This document shows positions 24,339 to 32,827 of a DNA stretch of 64,000 nt, piece by piece. The position numbers were made by a program, and so were the translations under genes. The DNA comes from WVZH01 sp034430895 (GTDB taxonomy: Bacteria > Chloroflexota > Anaerolineae > Anaerolineales > E44-bin32), in NCBI GenBank assembly GCA_034430895.1, contig DAOUDW010000049.1, positions 1 through 64,000 of the forward strand. The letters are read 5' to 3'. Within the stretch, counting starts at the first letter, position 1. The number at the start of each line of letters is the position of its first letter. The notes under the pieces were generated by a model, which was given only the letters and a program-made list of their open reading frames with translations, ran no database searches and was not told the DNA's origin.

Positions 24339-24932
24339 ATGAAAGACAAGATAACTGCTCATATTGGATTTAGAATCCTATTTCTTGGATTATTTATCCT
24401 TATGTTTTCAGCATGTACCGTAGATCGAGATTTCAAAATCGATCGTTACTTCTCACTGGTAGATCTGTTGATTTCTGAACCAGATATGCCGTCCGGTTGG
24501 AGTGTTGAACACCCAAATCCTGCCAACAAAGACGCCAACTTTCATGCGAAAGAAGGTGTAGCGATTATTTTTCTGGCAAACACAGAAGTTCGAAAAGCCT
24601 CGGCTCATGACGTGTATCGATACAAAGATGAGAAACAAGCCAGTAAATACTTCGAGCGATATTTTTTCCGATCAGTAATCGGCAGTGGTGAGTTTATTCC
24701 ACAAGAATGGAATCCCCCTAATATTTCTACTGATGAACAAACTATGAAATGTAAGTGGGCCCGGGTTTATACCGAATCCGAACAGTATCTGCTATGTGAA
24801 TGGGCGGGACGATATGAGGAATACATTGTTAGTTTTCAAGCCTGGATTCTTCCAGAAATGATGACAATGGATGAAATGGGGTTTATCGTCGACAAGATTG
24901 ACAGTATCATGGTTAAACATTTCAACGACTGA
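24339..24932 (+). CDS. hypothetical lipoprotein
   Basis: 197-aa protein with a lipoprotein signal: a hydrophobic stretch ILFLGLFILMFSAC ending in a lipobox-like FSAC near residue 26, so it is probably anchored outside the membrane. The mature part has no motif I recognise; it contains repeated Tyr/Phe (YRYKDEKQASKYFERYFF) and three more Cys. Codon use and composition are clearly AT-richer than the neighbours, suggesting a recently gained or weakly constrained gene. AGGAATTC precedes the ATG. It is convergent with the DegV gene. Confidence 0.65.
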   Translation: MKDKITAHIGFRILFLGLFILMFSACTVDRDFKIDRYFSLVDLLISEPDMPSGWSVEHPNPANKDANFHAKEGVAIIFLANTEVRKASAHDVYRYKDEKQASKYFERYFFRSVIGSGEFIPQEWNPPNISTDEQTMKCKWARVYTESEQYLLCEWAGRYEEYIVSFQAWILPEMMTMDEMGFIVDKIDSIMVKHFND

Positions 24933-25021
24933 GCAATCTCATTCGATCGATTACAATCTTCACACTATTCTGATAACAAGAACAATGAACTTATTAAAAA
25001 TCGCCCATAACCATCAGCTAC

Positions 25022-25876
25022 CTAAGCCGCGACCACGAACGACACGCCCACCAACCCGGCGCCCGAATGTACAGAGAGTCCGGCCGACATCTCAGCCAGC
25101 AAGATCTCCTGCGGACAATCCATACTGGCGCGCAGCTGCGCTTCGAAGTGCTTCGCAGCCTCTTCTGCGGTGACGTGGATGATCGCCATGCGTTCGAACG
25201 ACTTTCCGGCGGAAGCTTCCACAATGAGTTCGATCACGCGCTCGAACGCTTTCCCCTGCGTACGCACTCGTTCCAAAAGATCGAGCTTTCCGTCCTGAAT
25301 TGTAAGGATCGGCTTTACGTTGAGGACATTGGCGATCCCCGCCGCAACATGCCCTACGCGACCACTCATCGCCAGATACTTCAATGTCGCCAGGGCGGCA
25401 TACAGCTGCGAGCGCGCCCCCACATCCTGCGCATAGGCGATGACCTCTTCCTTGGATGCGCCATCTGCAGCGGCTTCCGCCGCAGCCAACGCCATGAAAC
25501 CCTGGCTCATGCTCAAGGTGCGCGTATCGACCACGGCGATGTCCTTCCCCGGCATCGAATCGCGCGCCGTGCACGCCGCGCTGTAAATTGCGCTCACCTC
25601 GCTGCTGACACTGAAACATACAATCGTATCGGCACCCCCATCCATTACGTCTTGAAAGGTCTGCATGAAGACACCGGGCGCAGGCGCGGAAGTCGTCGGC
25701 AATTCTCCCTCCCGATCGATGCGCTCAAACAGCGCTGCATCGTCGATATCCACGCTGGTACGAAACGTCTCCTCCCCGAAATGGACGTTCACGGGAACCT
25801 GTACGATATTCCATTTTGCGGCCACATCCTGGGGTAAACTGGCGTCGCTGTCGGTGACGATCGCAATTTTTGGCAC
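25022..25876 (-). CDS. DegV family protein
   Basis: 284-aa DegV/FakB-type protein that binds a fatty acid between two alpha/beta domains. Signature pieces are VTDSDASLP at the N-terminus, TSAPAPGVFMQTF near residue 65 and SSEVSAIYSAA near 95; ILTIQDGKL and VGHVAAGIANVLNVKP lie in the second domain. In Firmicutes FakB delivers exogenous fatty acids to the FakA kinase; no FakA is nearby here. The GTG at 25876 is preserved as start because GGAGGATGAGAAC lies just before it; in-frame ATGs upstream have no site. Single-gene transcript, divergent from the ABC-LytTR gene. Confidence 0.88.
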   Translation of the reverse strand: MPKIAIVTDSDASLPQDVAAKWNIVQVPVNVHFGEETFRTSVDIDDAALFERIDREGELPTTSAPAPGVFMQTFQDVMDGGADTIVCFSVSSEVSAIYSAACTARDSMPGKDIAVVDTRTLSMSQGFMALAAAEAAADGASKEEVIAYAQDVGARSQLYAALATLKYLAMSGRVGHVAAGIANVLNVKPILTIQDGKLDLLERVRTQGKAFERVIELIVEASAGKSFERMAIIHVTAEEAAKHFEAQLRASMDCPQEILLAEMSAGLSVHSGAGLVGVSFVVAA

Positions 25877-25950
25877 GTTCTCATCCTCCATTCGCATCGT
25901 AGATGACAACACCAAATCAGAGGGGGAGATGCCGCACGTATACGCCTTCT

Positions 25951-25959
25951 TGGTAAAAT
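25951..25959 (+). promoter_or_regulatory. extended -10 promoter for the ABC-LytTR gene
   Basis: TTGGTAAAAT fits TGnTATAAT (TG at 25951-25952, TAAAAT at 25954-25959). It overlaps the first in-frame ATG (25958), which favours the second ATG at 26000 as the real start. Confidence 0.35.
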
Positions 25960-25999
25960 GACGCTAGAAACAGGACATCATCCGAAGTTGTTAACAGCC

Positions 26000-26995
26000 A
26001 TGATTGAAATTAAAAACCTGCAGAAAACCACGGGGCAGCGCACAACGGTCGACATCTCGCTGTTAAAGATCATCCCCGGCCAGGTTGTGGGGCTGGTCGG
26101 ACCCGCAGGTAGTGGAAAAAGCGAACTGCTCGCCATGCTGACGGGCAAATCGCGGCCATCCACAGGCACGCTGCGGGTAGCGGATCTCGATCCCGTCGCC
26201 GATCGCCAACAGTACAGCCGACGAGTCGGCTTTCTCTTCGCCGAAGATGGGCTTTACCAGCAGCGTTCACCCTTCGCCAACCTGCAGTTCCACGGCAAAC
26301 TGCACGGCCTGCCAAAATCCAAGGTGCAGGAAACCCTGGGTCGAGTCGGACTCGCCGATCATGGCAAATCCAAATTGGACAAGCTTTCAACCAGCCTCAA
26401 ACGCCGCCTGGCCTTCGGACGGGCCATCCTGCACGATCCGGAAGCCTTGATCCTGGAAGAACCGTTTGCCCGCTGCGACAAATCATCGATCGACTTGCTC
26501 TCCGATTTAATTCGCGCCCTCGCCGAGCTTGGGGCGGCGGTGCTTGTCCTGGCAGACGACAGCACGCTGCTCGAACCTATTTGCGACACGATCCATACAC
26601 TCAATGAGGGACGTATCCAGTCGACACGCAAACCTGGAGAGTCCCGTGAAACGAGTTTGCCCTTCAAAATCCCGGTCAAACTGGAAGGGCGGGTCGCCCT
26701 GATCAATCCCACCGACATCATCTACGCCGACGCCGAAGAAGGACGAGCCGATCTTCACACCACCGATGGCGAGACGCTGTCCACGCAGTTCACACTCTCC
26801 GAACTCGAAGCGCGTCTGGCTCGCAGCGGATTCTTTCGCGCCCATCGCGGCTACCTGGTCAATTTGCAGCACGTAACGGAAGTGATCCCCTTCACGCGCA
26901 ACAGCTTTTCCCTGCGTCTCGACGATTCGGAATCCACACTGATTCCCCTCAGCAAGACCGCCGCCGCCGAACTCAAAGACCTGCTTGGCTATTGA
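26000..26995 (+). CDS. ABC ATPase-LytTR fusion regulator
   Basis: 331-aa protein joining an ABC ATPase domain (residues 1-215) to a LytTR DNA-binding domain (about 230-331). Walker A GPAGSGKSE is intact and Walker B is ALILEEPF, but the signature, normally LSGGQ, reads LSTSLKRR. The LytTR part shows TDIIYADAEEGRADLHT, FFRAHRGYLVNLQHVTEV and FSLRLDDSESTLIPLSKT. LytTR domains normally sit behind receiver domains. Here an ABC domain seems to take the sensor role, perhaps binding ATP or pairing with the ATPase encoded downstream. The ATG at 26000 matches the usual start of ABC domains; the ATG at 25958 is possible. It likely controls the exporter operon that follows. Confidence 0.85.
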   Translation: MIEIKNLQKTTGQRTTVDISLLKIIPGQVVGLVGPAGSGKSELLAMLTGKSRPSTGTLRVADLDPVADRQQYSRRVGFLFAEDGLYQQRSPFANLQFHGKLHGLPKSKVQETLGRVGLADHGKSKLDKLSTSLKRRLAFGRAILHDPEALILEEPFARCDKSSIDLLSDLIRALAELGAAVLVLADDSTLLEPICDTIHTLNEGRIQSTRKPGESRETSLPFKIPVKLEGRVALINPTDIIYADAEEGRADLHTTDGETLSTQFTLSELEARLARSGFFRAHRGYLVNLQHVTEVIPFTRNSFSLRLDDSESTLIPLSKTAAAELKDLLGY

Positions 26996-27128
26996 TTCGG
27001 ATACATAGATTGCGAAAACCCCGCTTCGCATTAACACAATTTTGTCCAAATCGGGCTTTTTCTACGAAATATCAATCCTTTTTTCCTCTCCATTGAACCC
27101 TTACCGTGCGCCATTCAGCTTCGATAAT

Positions 27129-27148
27129 CTGCCGTTCGGCGGTTTTTT
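27129..27148 (+). terminator. possible terminator after the ABC-LytTR gene
   Basis: CTGCCG, TT, CGGCGG can form a short stem with a very tight loop, followed by GGTTTTTT. The T-run is clear but the stem is weak. Confidence 0.35.
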
Positions 27149-27242
27149 ATTGCAGTGCCCTCGAAATATCTATATCGTTGGGCCAAATCCAAACGCTGCC
27201 CGAAGCAATCCGATCGTATGCGGCGGTAAGGAGTTACACACA

Positions 27243-27971
27243 ATGAAAGCGATTCAAGTCAATGACCTGCACCGCTATTACAACGGCGTTCAAGCCGTAC
27301 AAGGAGTAAGTTTCGAGGTGGAGTATGGTGAGGTTTTCGGTTTTCTCGGCCCCAACGGCGCCGGAAAATCGACCACCATCAAAGTCCTCACCGGGCAGCT
27401 GCGGCCGACCTCCGGCTCTGCCCAGGTCGTCGGCTGCGACGTTGTGGAACAGCGTCAGCAGCTGAAACCGCAGATCGGCGTGGTCTTCGAATACCAGAAT
27501 CTATACGAACGCCTCTCGGCGAAAGACAATCTGCAATTTTCTGCACGATTGTACGGCGTGCCCAGGCGCCGTGTCGACGAGACTCTGGAACAGGTCGGCC
27601 TGCTGGATCGGGCGAAGGACAAAATCAAGACCTACTCCAACGGCATGAAGCAGCGCCTGCTGATCGCCCGGGCATTGTTACATCAACCCAAGGTGCTCTT
27701 CCTGGATGAACCGACTCGCGGCCTGGATCCGGGTGTGGCGCGCGGAATTCGTAAAATCGTGGAGCAGCTCTCGGATCAAGGCGTGACCGTATTCCTCACC
27801 ACGCACTATATGGAGGAAGCCGACCGCTTGAGCGACCGCGTGGCGATCATCCACAAGGGCAAAATCGTGGCCATGGACACACCGGACGTACTCAAAGCAA
27901 AACACGGTGAAAGCCAAAACGCCACGCTGGAAGATGTCTTTATCAAACTCACCGGAAATGAACTATATTGA
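27243..27971 (+). CDS. ABC transporter ATP-binding protein
   Basis: 242-aa ATPase of the CcmA/NatA exporter type. Walker A GPNGAGKST is near residue 37, the Q-loop region VVFEYQNLYERLS follows, the signature is YSNGMKQRLLIARAL, Walker B VLFLDEPTRGLD and the switch LTTHYMEEADRLSDRV. The longer open frame starting at 27042 has no site; TAAGGAG precedes the ATG at 27243. It powers the two permeases directly downstream. The LytTR fusion upstream is a likely regulator. Confidence 0.92.
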   Translation: MKAIQVNDLHRYYNGVQAVQGVSFEVEYGEVFGFLGPNGAGKSTTIKVLTGQLRPTSGSAQVVGCDVVEQRQQLKPQIGVVFEYQNLYERLSAKDNLQFSARLYGVPRRRVDETLEQVGLLDRAKDKIKTYSNGMKQRLLIARALLHQPKVLFLDEPTRGLDPGVARGIRKIVEQLSDQGVTVFLTTHYMEEADRLSDRVAIIHKGKIVAMDTPDVLKAKHGESQNATLEDVFIKLTGNELY

Positions 27972-28051
27972 TCGAGCAGGATTGTAAACCATGCAGAAAG
28001 TCGTGTTCTACCCAGTAACTATCAAATTCCTGCGTAGAAAGGATCGATCCA

Positions 28052-29146
28052 ATGGCTAACCAAAACAGTGCGGGCACGAAGGTCTCGAAGTGGCAGCTGA
28101 TCTGGGCCATCGCAAGCAAGGACTTTATCGACGGACTGAAACGCCGTCAAATGCTGAACTACATCCTCACGATCATCTTCCTGTTGGCGCTGTACCGCTT
28201 CTTGCCCATCATCGGAAACGCCGACGCGCCGCCGCTGCTGGTGGTATTCGACGGCGGCGAATCGGAACTAATGCAGAGCCTCGAACTCAGCGAAGCCGTC
28301 CAGTTGCGCACCGCCGAGTCCGACGATGATTTGCTGTATAAGGTGGGCACCGAAGACCGTAAGACGATGGGCCTGGTCTTGCCGGCGGATTTCGACCAGC
28401 GCGCAGGCAACAGCGAAGCGATCGAGTTGGAGGCTTATATCGATCATTGGGTGAGCAGCGAGGACGAAGCCGCCATGAAGACGGGTATCGAAGCCGAGAT
28501 TGCCAGATTGTTAGGTACGGCCATCGACCTTCGCATCAAACGGGACTACCTGACGCAGCCGGACAGCGGCTTCTCCTTTTACATCGCCTTCGGGCTTTTG
28601 GTCGTGATATGGATAATGGGCATGATGGTCACCCCGCAGCTCATCGTCGAGGAGAAAACCAACCGCACGATCGACGCCCTGCGGGTTTCGCCAATCACGG
28701 AGACGGAACTGCTCACGGCCAAAGTACTGGTCGGGGCCGTGTACTGCATCCTGATGAGCAGCGTGGTCCTGGTTGTTTACGGCAGCTTCGTGCTGCATTG
28801 GTGGGCCATGGCCGGGGCGATCCTCTGTGGGACTTTTTTCATCGTATCCATCGGTTTGCTCCTGGGCATTAAAATCAACGATGCGCGCCATATCAATCTG
28901 TGGACCTTCATCATTTTTCAACCGCTGCTCATCAGTATGATTCTGGGCATCTTTGAGGCCGTCTCCCCAGGACTGCGGGCTGCCATGCGCTGGTTGCCCA
29001 CGGTTGCCATGGGCAACGCCGCAGCACAGTCTATCGCTGCCAACGTTGATCTGGCTGCCTATCTACAATCCCTGCTCATCATGATCTTGTGGGGTCTGGC
29101 CTTTTTCCTGTTCGACGCCTGGCTGCTGCGCCGTATGGAGCAATAG
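28052..29146 (+). CDS. ABC-2 type permease (first of a pair)
   Basis: 364-aa exporter permease of the NatB/ABC2_membrane_3 type. One N-terminal membrane segment (MLNYILTIIFLLALYRFLPI) is followed by a large extracellular domain (about residues 55-170) and five to six C-terminal segments (IAFGLLVVIWIMGMMVTPQL; VYCILMSSVVLVVYGSFVL; LWTFIIFQPLLISMILGIF). VEEKTNRTIDALRVSPITETELLTAK is the conserved cytoplasmic loop. GAAAGGATCG precedes the ATG. It should pair with the next permease as a heterodimer. Confidence 0.9.
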   Translation: MANQNSAGTKVSKWQLIWAIASKDFIDGLKRRQMLNYILTIIFLLALYRFLPIIGNADAPPLLVVFDGGESELMQSLELSEAVQLRTAESDDDLLYKVGTEDRKTMGLVLPADFDQRAGNSEAIELEAYIDHWVSSEDEAAMKTGIEAEIARLLGTAIDLRIKRDYLTQPDSGFSFYIAFGLLVVIWIMGMMVTPQLIVEEKTNRTIDALRVSPITETELLTAKVLVGAVYCILMSSVVLVVYGSFVLHWWAMAGAILCGTFFIVSIGLLLGIKINDARHINLWTFIIFQPLLISMILGIFEAVSPGLRAAMRWLPTVAMGNAAAQSIAANVDLAAYLQSLLIMILWGLAFFLFDAWLLRRMEQ

Positions 29147-29196
29147 AGTACGAAAGAAGATTTTCAGGCACTCGAGATCTACCAAGGAAGGATCAC

Positions 29197-30297
29197 ATGC
29201 AGAACAAAGTCAATTTTCGAATGGAAGGGATACGCATCGTACTGTCCATAGCCGGTAAAGATATATTGGACGCTTTTAAAAATCGCCTGACCATATCGAT
29301 CATCCTGGGTGTGGGCATGATCGTGCTTTCCGGACAGCTGCTGCCGCTGGTGATGAAACTGCGTCCCGAGCAACGGGCATATGTGTTCGACGAATCGGGA
29401 TCGACGTTCGTACAGGAACACCGCCAGGGGGACGGATTCCGGCTCATCCCCATGTCTTCATTGGAAGCCATGCAAGAACAGTTCGCTGCAGCTTCGAGCA
29501 GCTCGATCGGCCTGGTGCTGCCACAGGATTTCCTCGAAAAGCTGGAAGGACAAGCTCCGGTCGAACTGCAGGCATACTACGCGCATGCCATGCGCGGAAA
29601 GCCAGTCAAGGAATCAATGGCATTTTTTTCCGATCAGCTCAGCGAGATACTCGAACGGCCGGTTAGCCTTTCCTGGGAAGGTAACGTGGTATACCCCACG
29701 TTGAAGTCGGGGGGACATCCTTTCATGGTCAGTATTTCACTGGTCGTGGCGATACTCACCATCGGTATGGCGCTCGTTCCGCTGCTGATGATCGAAGAGA
29801 AAGAACGCCACACCATGGAAGCGCTGCTGGTTTCGCCAGCCAGCTACGGGCAGATCGTTGTCGGGAAAGCGTTGTCGGGGTTGTTTTACTGTTTCCTCGC
29901 CGTGGCGGTGGTCTACACGCTGAACGTCCGTTTACTGGCCAACGGATGGCTTGCGCTGCTGGCCGTGCTGGCGGCCGCCTTGTTCACCGTTTCATTGGGA
30001 CTGCTCTTCGGTGTGCTCTTCGAGCAGCAGGCGAGCATGAACATGGTCATGGGTTTGACCCTGATGCTCTTGATGGTGCCCGTGATCCTGGCCGCGACCT
30101 CCACAGCCAATTATCCACCGCTGCTGCAAACCATCCTGCCCTGGCTACCTTCGGTCGCCATGGTCGAACTCTTCAGCGCTTCGTTCTCGAAAACACTCGA
30201 TGGGGGAACGCTGCTGGTAAACTTCAGCATCCTCGCAGGATTGGCGCTGCTGCTCTTGCTGCTGGTGACTGCACGCGTACGTAGGATGGATCGTTGA
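29197..30297 (+). CDS. ABC-2 type permease (second of a pair)
   Basis: 366-aa permease with the same layout as the previous gene: one N-terminal segment (LTISIILGVGMIVLSGQLLPL), an extracellular domain up to about residue 175, and six C-terminal segments. The conserved loop is IEEKERHTMEALLVSPASYGQIVVGK. It looks like an ancient duplicate of its neighbour. The frame is open further upstream, but GGAAGGATCAC precedes the ATG at 29197. Na+ export, peptide or drug efflux are all seen in the family; the substrate here is not deducible. Confidence 0.9.
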   Translation: MQNKVNFRMEGIRIVLSIAGKDILDAFKNRLTISIILGVGMIVLSGQLLPLVMKLRPEQRAYVFDESGSTFVQEHRQGDGFRLIPMSSLEAMQEQFAAASSSSIGLVLPQDFLEKLEGQAPVELQAYYAHAMRGKPVKESMAFFSDQLSEILERPVSLSWEGNVVYPTLKSGGHPFMVSISLVVAILTIGMALVPLLMIEEKERHTMEALLVSPASYGQIVVGKALSGLFYCFLAVAVVYTLNVRLLANGWLALLAVLAAALFTVSLGLLFGVLFEQQASMNMVMGLTLMLLMVPVILAATSTANYPPLLQTILPWLPSVAMVELFSASFSKTLDGGTLLVNFSILAGLALLLLLLVTARVRRMDR

Positions 30298-30357
30298 ACA
30301 TCCGAATGGTGAGTTGAACATCTGGATGAGGATTCTGAAGCGTGGAAATACACAACC

Positions 30358-30392
30358 AAGAGAAACGCCCAGGCTTTCTGCCTGGGCGCTCT
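30358..30392 (-). terminator. terminator between convergent transcripts
   Basis: CGCCCAGG, a 7-base loop and CCTGGGCG form a perfect 8-bp stem (30366-30388). Read on the minus strand it is followed by TTTCTCTT, so it suits the small gene at 30484-30660; it may also stop the ABC operon from the plus side. Confidence 0.65.
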
Positions 30393-30483
30393 CATCACTG
30401 AAGATGGATTGGTTCACATGCCCGAACCAAACGGAAACCAAGATGATCGAATCCGGCCAGGGATTCGTCGATACTGTTTACGG

Positions 30484-30660
30484 CTATCGTTCGCGCAGTG
30501 GTCCGGTTTCACGGATACGCCGCACCATGCGTTCCACGGGTTCTTTATTGGGATCGGTCTTGGGACCGAAATGCCAGCGACTCTGGGCTCGCTTGGTCTT
30601 CAAGCGCACCTTCAAACCGTAACGCTTCATACCTCGGATCTGCAATATCTCGGAATTCAT
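30484..30660 (-). CDS. 58-aa basic protein, unknown
   Basis: Short gene with a strong start: GGAGGGAGG lies 6-9 bases before the ATG at 30660 and the frame ends at TAG 30484-30486. The product starts MNSEILQIRGMKRYGLKVRL and is very basic, with about 17 Lys/Arg in 58 residues (KTKRAQSRWHFGP; ERMVRRIRE). It has no membrane segment or Cys. It could bind nucleic acid or the ribosome; I recognise no family. A terminator about 100 bases downstream on the same strand supports transcription. Confidence 0.6.
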   Translation of the reverse strand: MNSEILQIRGMKRYGLKVRLKTKRAQSRWHFGPKTDPNKEPVERMVRRIRETGPLRER

Positions 30661-30910
30661 CCTGTCAACCTCCCTCCGTGCCGCTTACACGGGAATCGTT
30701 GCCAACAAAGATGCAATTCTCGTGCCAGAGTGAGGGTTTTCCAGCGCGACAGCGCTGGTATAAATTCGTATTCTATATAGGAAGACGTTAAGTACCCCGA
30801 ATCGGTTCCCGACAGATTGTCAGGCGAGGGTCAGGCCACGGTTGGCATCAGGGAAACGAGATGGGTAAAATGGAATATATCAGAGGTTAGACATGCAGGA
30901 GGAAAATGCC

Positions 30911-31135
30911 GTGTCTCAAACAGAACGCCATCATCCCTGGTTTATGTGGCCGTTTGTTGCCGTGTGGCGCCTGGTGGGCTGGATATTGGGATTGACCGGT
31001 CGTTTGCTTGCCATCGTGTTAGGGATCGTGATGATCATTTTTGGCGTTCCCCTCAGCATGACCGTTATCGGTGCCATCTTCGGCGTACCACTTATCATTC
31101 TCGGGGTATTGCTGCTTCTGCGGGGTTTCTTCTAG
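30911..31135 (+). CDS. small two-segment membrane protein
   Basis: 74-aa protein: a short polar N-terminus (SQTERHHPWFMWPF), then two membrane segments (VWRLVGWILGLTGRLLAIVLGIVMIIFG and IGAIFGVPLIILGVLLLLRG). I chose the GTG at 30911 because GCAGGAGGAAAATGCC places a strong Shine-Dalgarno 8 bases before it. The ATG at 30893 lies upstream of that site and has none. Function unknown; the short YqaE/phage-holin-like size is not diagnostic. Convergent with the cysteine desulfurase. Confidence 0.7.
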   Translation: MSQTERHHPWFMWPFVAVWRLVGWILGLTGRLLAIVLGIVMIIFGVPLSMTVIGAIFGVPLIILGVLLLLRGFF

Positions 31136-31146
31136 AGTAGCGTACG

Positions 31147-32298
31147 CTATTCCCCCAACATACGTACCGCTTCAACAATGACCTGCACCGCCCGGTCGAT
31201 TTCCGCGACGGTGTTCATCTTTCCAACGGAAAAGCGTACCGTTCCCATGGCATATTCCATTGGCACGCCCATCGCCTGCAGCACACTGGAGACGTCCACC
31301 CCTTCGGCGTGACAGGCCGCGCCTGCGGAAGCCGCCACCCGATCGAAGATCTTCGCCAGCAAGGTGTTGGCTTCTATTTCGCGAAATCCCACGCTCAACG
31401 TGTTCGGCAAACATCGATCGGGATGCCCATGGAGACGTATGGAATCGGGATCATCAAATCCAGCCTGCAAACCCTGCCACAGCCGCTGGCGCAGAGCGTG
31501 CATGTGCGCAGCGTTTTCGGCCAGATCGGCTGCTGCGATCTCGGCCGCCTGACCCAGCCCGACGATCTCGAGCACGTTCTCGGTACCGGGGCGCCGCCCT
31601 GCCTCGTGATCGGCGCCATGCATCAACTTCTCCAAATTCACACCGGAACGGATATACAATGCGCCGACGCCTTTCGGCGCGTAGAACTTGTGGCCGGCCA
31701 CGCTGAGCAGATCGACCCCCAGCTCATCAACCCGCACGGGGATTTTGCCCAGCGACTGCGCCGCGTCGGTGTGAAACAAAACACCTCGTTCGCTTGTTAA
31801 TTTGGCGATCTCTTCTATGGATTGAATCGTGCCCACCTCGTTGTTGGCATGCATGATCGAGACCAGGATCGTCTCGTCCGTAAACGCCGCTTCGACCTGC
31901 GCCGGATCGACCTGGCCGTGCCCATCGACGGGCAGCACGGTGATGCGGAAGCCCTGAGACTCTACATAACGGCAGGGTTCCAACACCGCCGGATGCTCCA
32001 CGGCCGAGGTAATGATGTTACCGCCGCGCGCGCTGAATGCTTCAGCCGCGCCGCGGATGGCCATGTTGTTCGACTCCGTGCCGCCGCTGGTGAAGATGAT
32101 CTCACCGGGCTGGCAGCCGAGCAGACCGGCCACCTGGCGGCGCGCCTTCTCGACCGTCCGGCGCGCATCGATGCCGTACGGATGCGCGCTGGAGGGATTG
32201 CCGTAATGCCCATGGAGATAAGGCGCCATCACCTGCGCCACGCGCGGATCGACCGGCGTGGTGGCGTTGTGGTCCAGGTAGATCGGCATTTCGGGCAT
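31147..32298 (-). CDS. cysteine desulfurase / selenocysteine lyase-like
   Basis: 383-aa PLP enzyme of the NifS/IscS family that takes sulfur (or selenium) from cysteine (or selenocysteine), forming a persulfide for Fe-S clusters or thiolation. Visible are YLDHNATTPVDP, TSGGTESNNMAIRG, HTDAAQSLGKIPV, and the PLP-lysine in SVAGHKFYAPKGVGALY. The catalytic Cys lies in ASAGAACHAEGVDVSSVL. HEAGRRPGTENV and the GAACH form resemble the selenocysteine-lyase-like branch. GGAGGCGATG precedes the ATG at 32298. No iscU, sufE or selD is adjacent. Confidence 0.9.
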   Translation of the reverse strand: MPEMPIYLDHNATTPVDPRVAQVMAPYLHGHYGNPSSAHPYGIDARRTVEKARRQVAGLLGCQPGEIIFTSGGTESNNMAIRGAAEAFSARGGNIITSAVEHPAVLEPCRYVESQGFRITVLPVDGHGQVDPAQVEAAFTDETILVSIMHANNEVGTIQSIEEIAKLTSERGVLFHTDAAQSLGKIPVRVDELGVDLLSVAGHKFYAPKGVGALYIRSGVNLEKLMHGADHEAGRRPGTENVLEIVGLGQAAEIAAADLAENAAHMHALRQRLWQGLQAGFDDPDSIRLHGHPDRCLPNTLSVGFREIEANTLLAKIFDRVAASAGAACHAEGVDVSSVLQAMGVPMEYAMGTVRFSVGKMNTVAEIDRAVQVIVEAVRMLGE

Positions 32299-32322
32299 GA
32301 GGCATCGCCTCCAATAGTGCAT

Positions 32323-32827
32323 CTATACCCATGGTATCAGATTCAACATTATCTCGTTCAATCATCCTGAGCGGAGGGCGAAGCCCGCAGTCGAAGGAGC
32401 ACCTTTCTACACCACGCAGGTAAGATGAAAAGGTCGAATGGATGAGTCAAATTCCATATCGAGGGAATTGCATCATTCAGCGGCCCTTACCAACTGCGCA
32501 CTCACGATCAAACTCACGGGCCGCATTGCCTGGGGTGTGGGGCGGGCTGCCGCACCACATCCCCCCTCTGGGGGGATGATAGGGGGGAGAATAACAAAAC
32601 TAAACTGTCAACTTTGAAGGTATCTTCAACAACGGATATCGAGAAAGATTGTTATCCATCTCAATGCGAAAGCGAAAAGCCCGTCCTTCGACTTCACTCA
32701 CCAAAATACGGCTCGTTCCGATCAGGATGATGAGTTGAGGGAGAGGGAATCGCCACATCTTCCCTGACATCCACCCCGATTCCATTTAGAATACATACGA
32801 TCCCACACCACCAGGAAGGGACGTTCC
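32323..32827. other. 505-bp non-coding gap with hairpins
   Basis: No convincing gene in either strand. It holds a perfect hairpin ATCCCCCC-TCT-GGGGGGAT (32559-32577) followed by a second G-run, and a stretch TCCTGAGCGGAGGGCGAAGC (from about 32364) that looks like short dispersed repeats seen in many genomes. No second copy occurs in this window. The sbcD Shine-Dalgarno lies at its right end. Confidence 0.4.
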
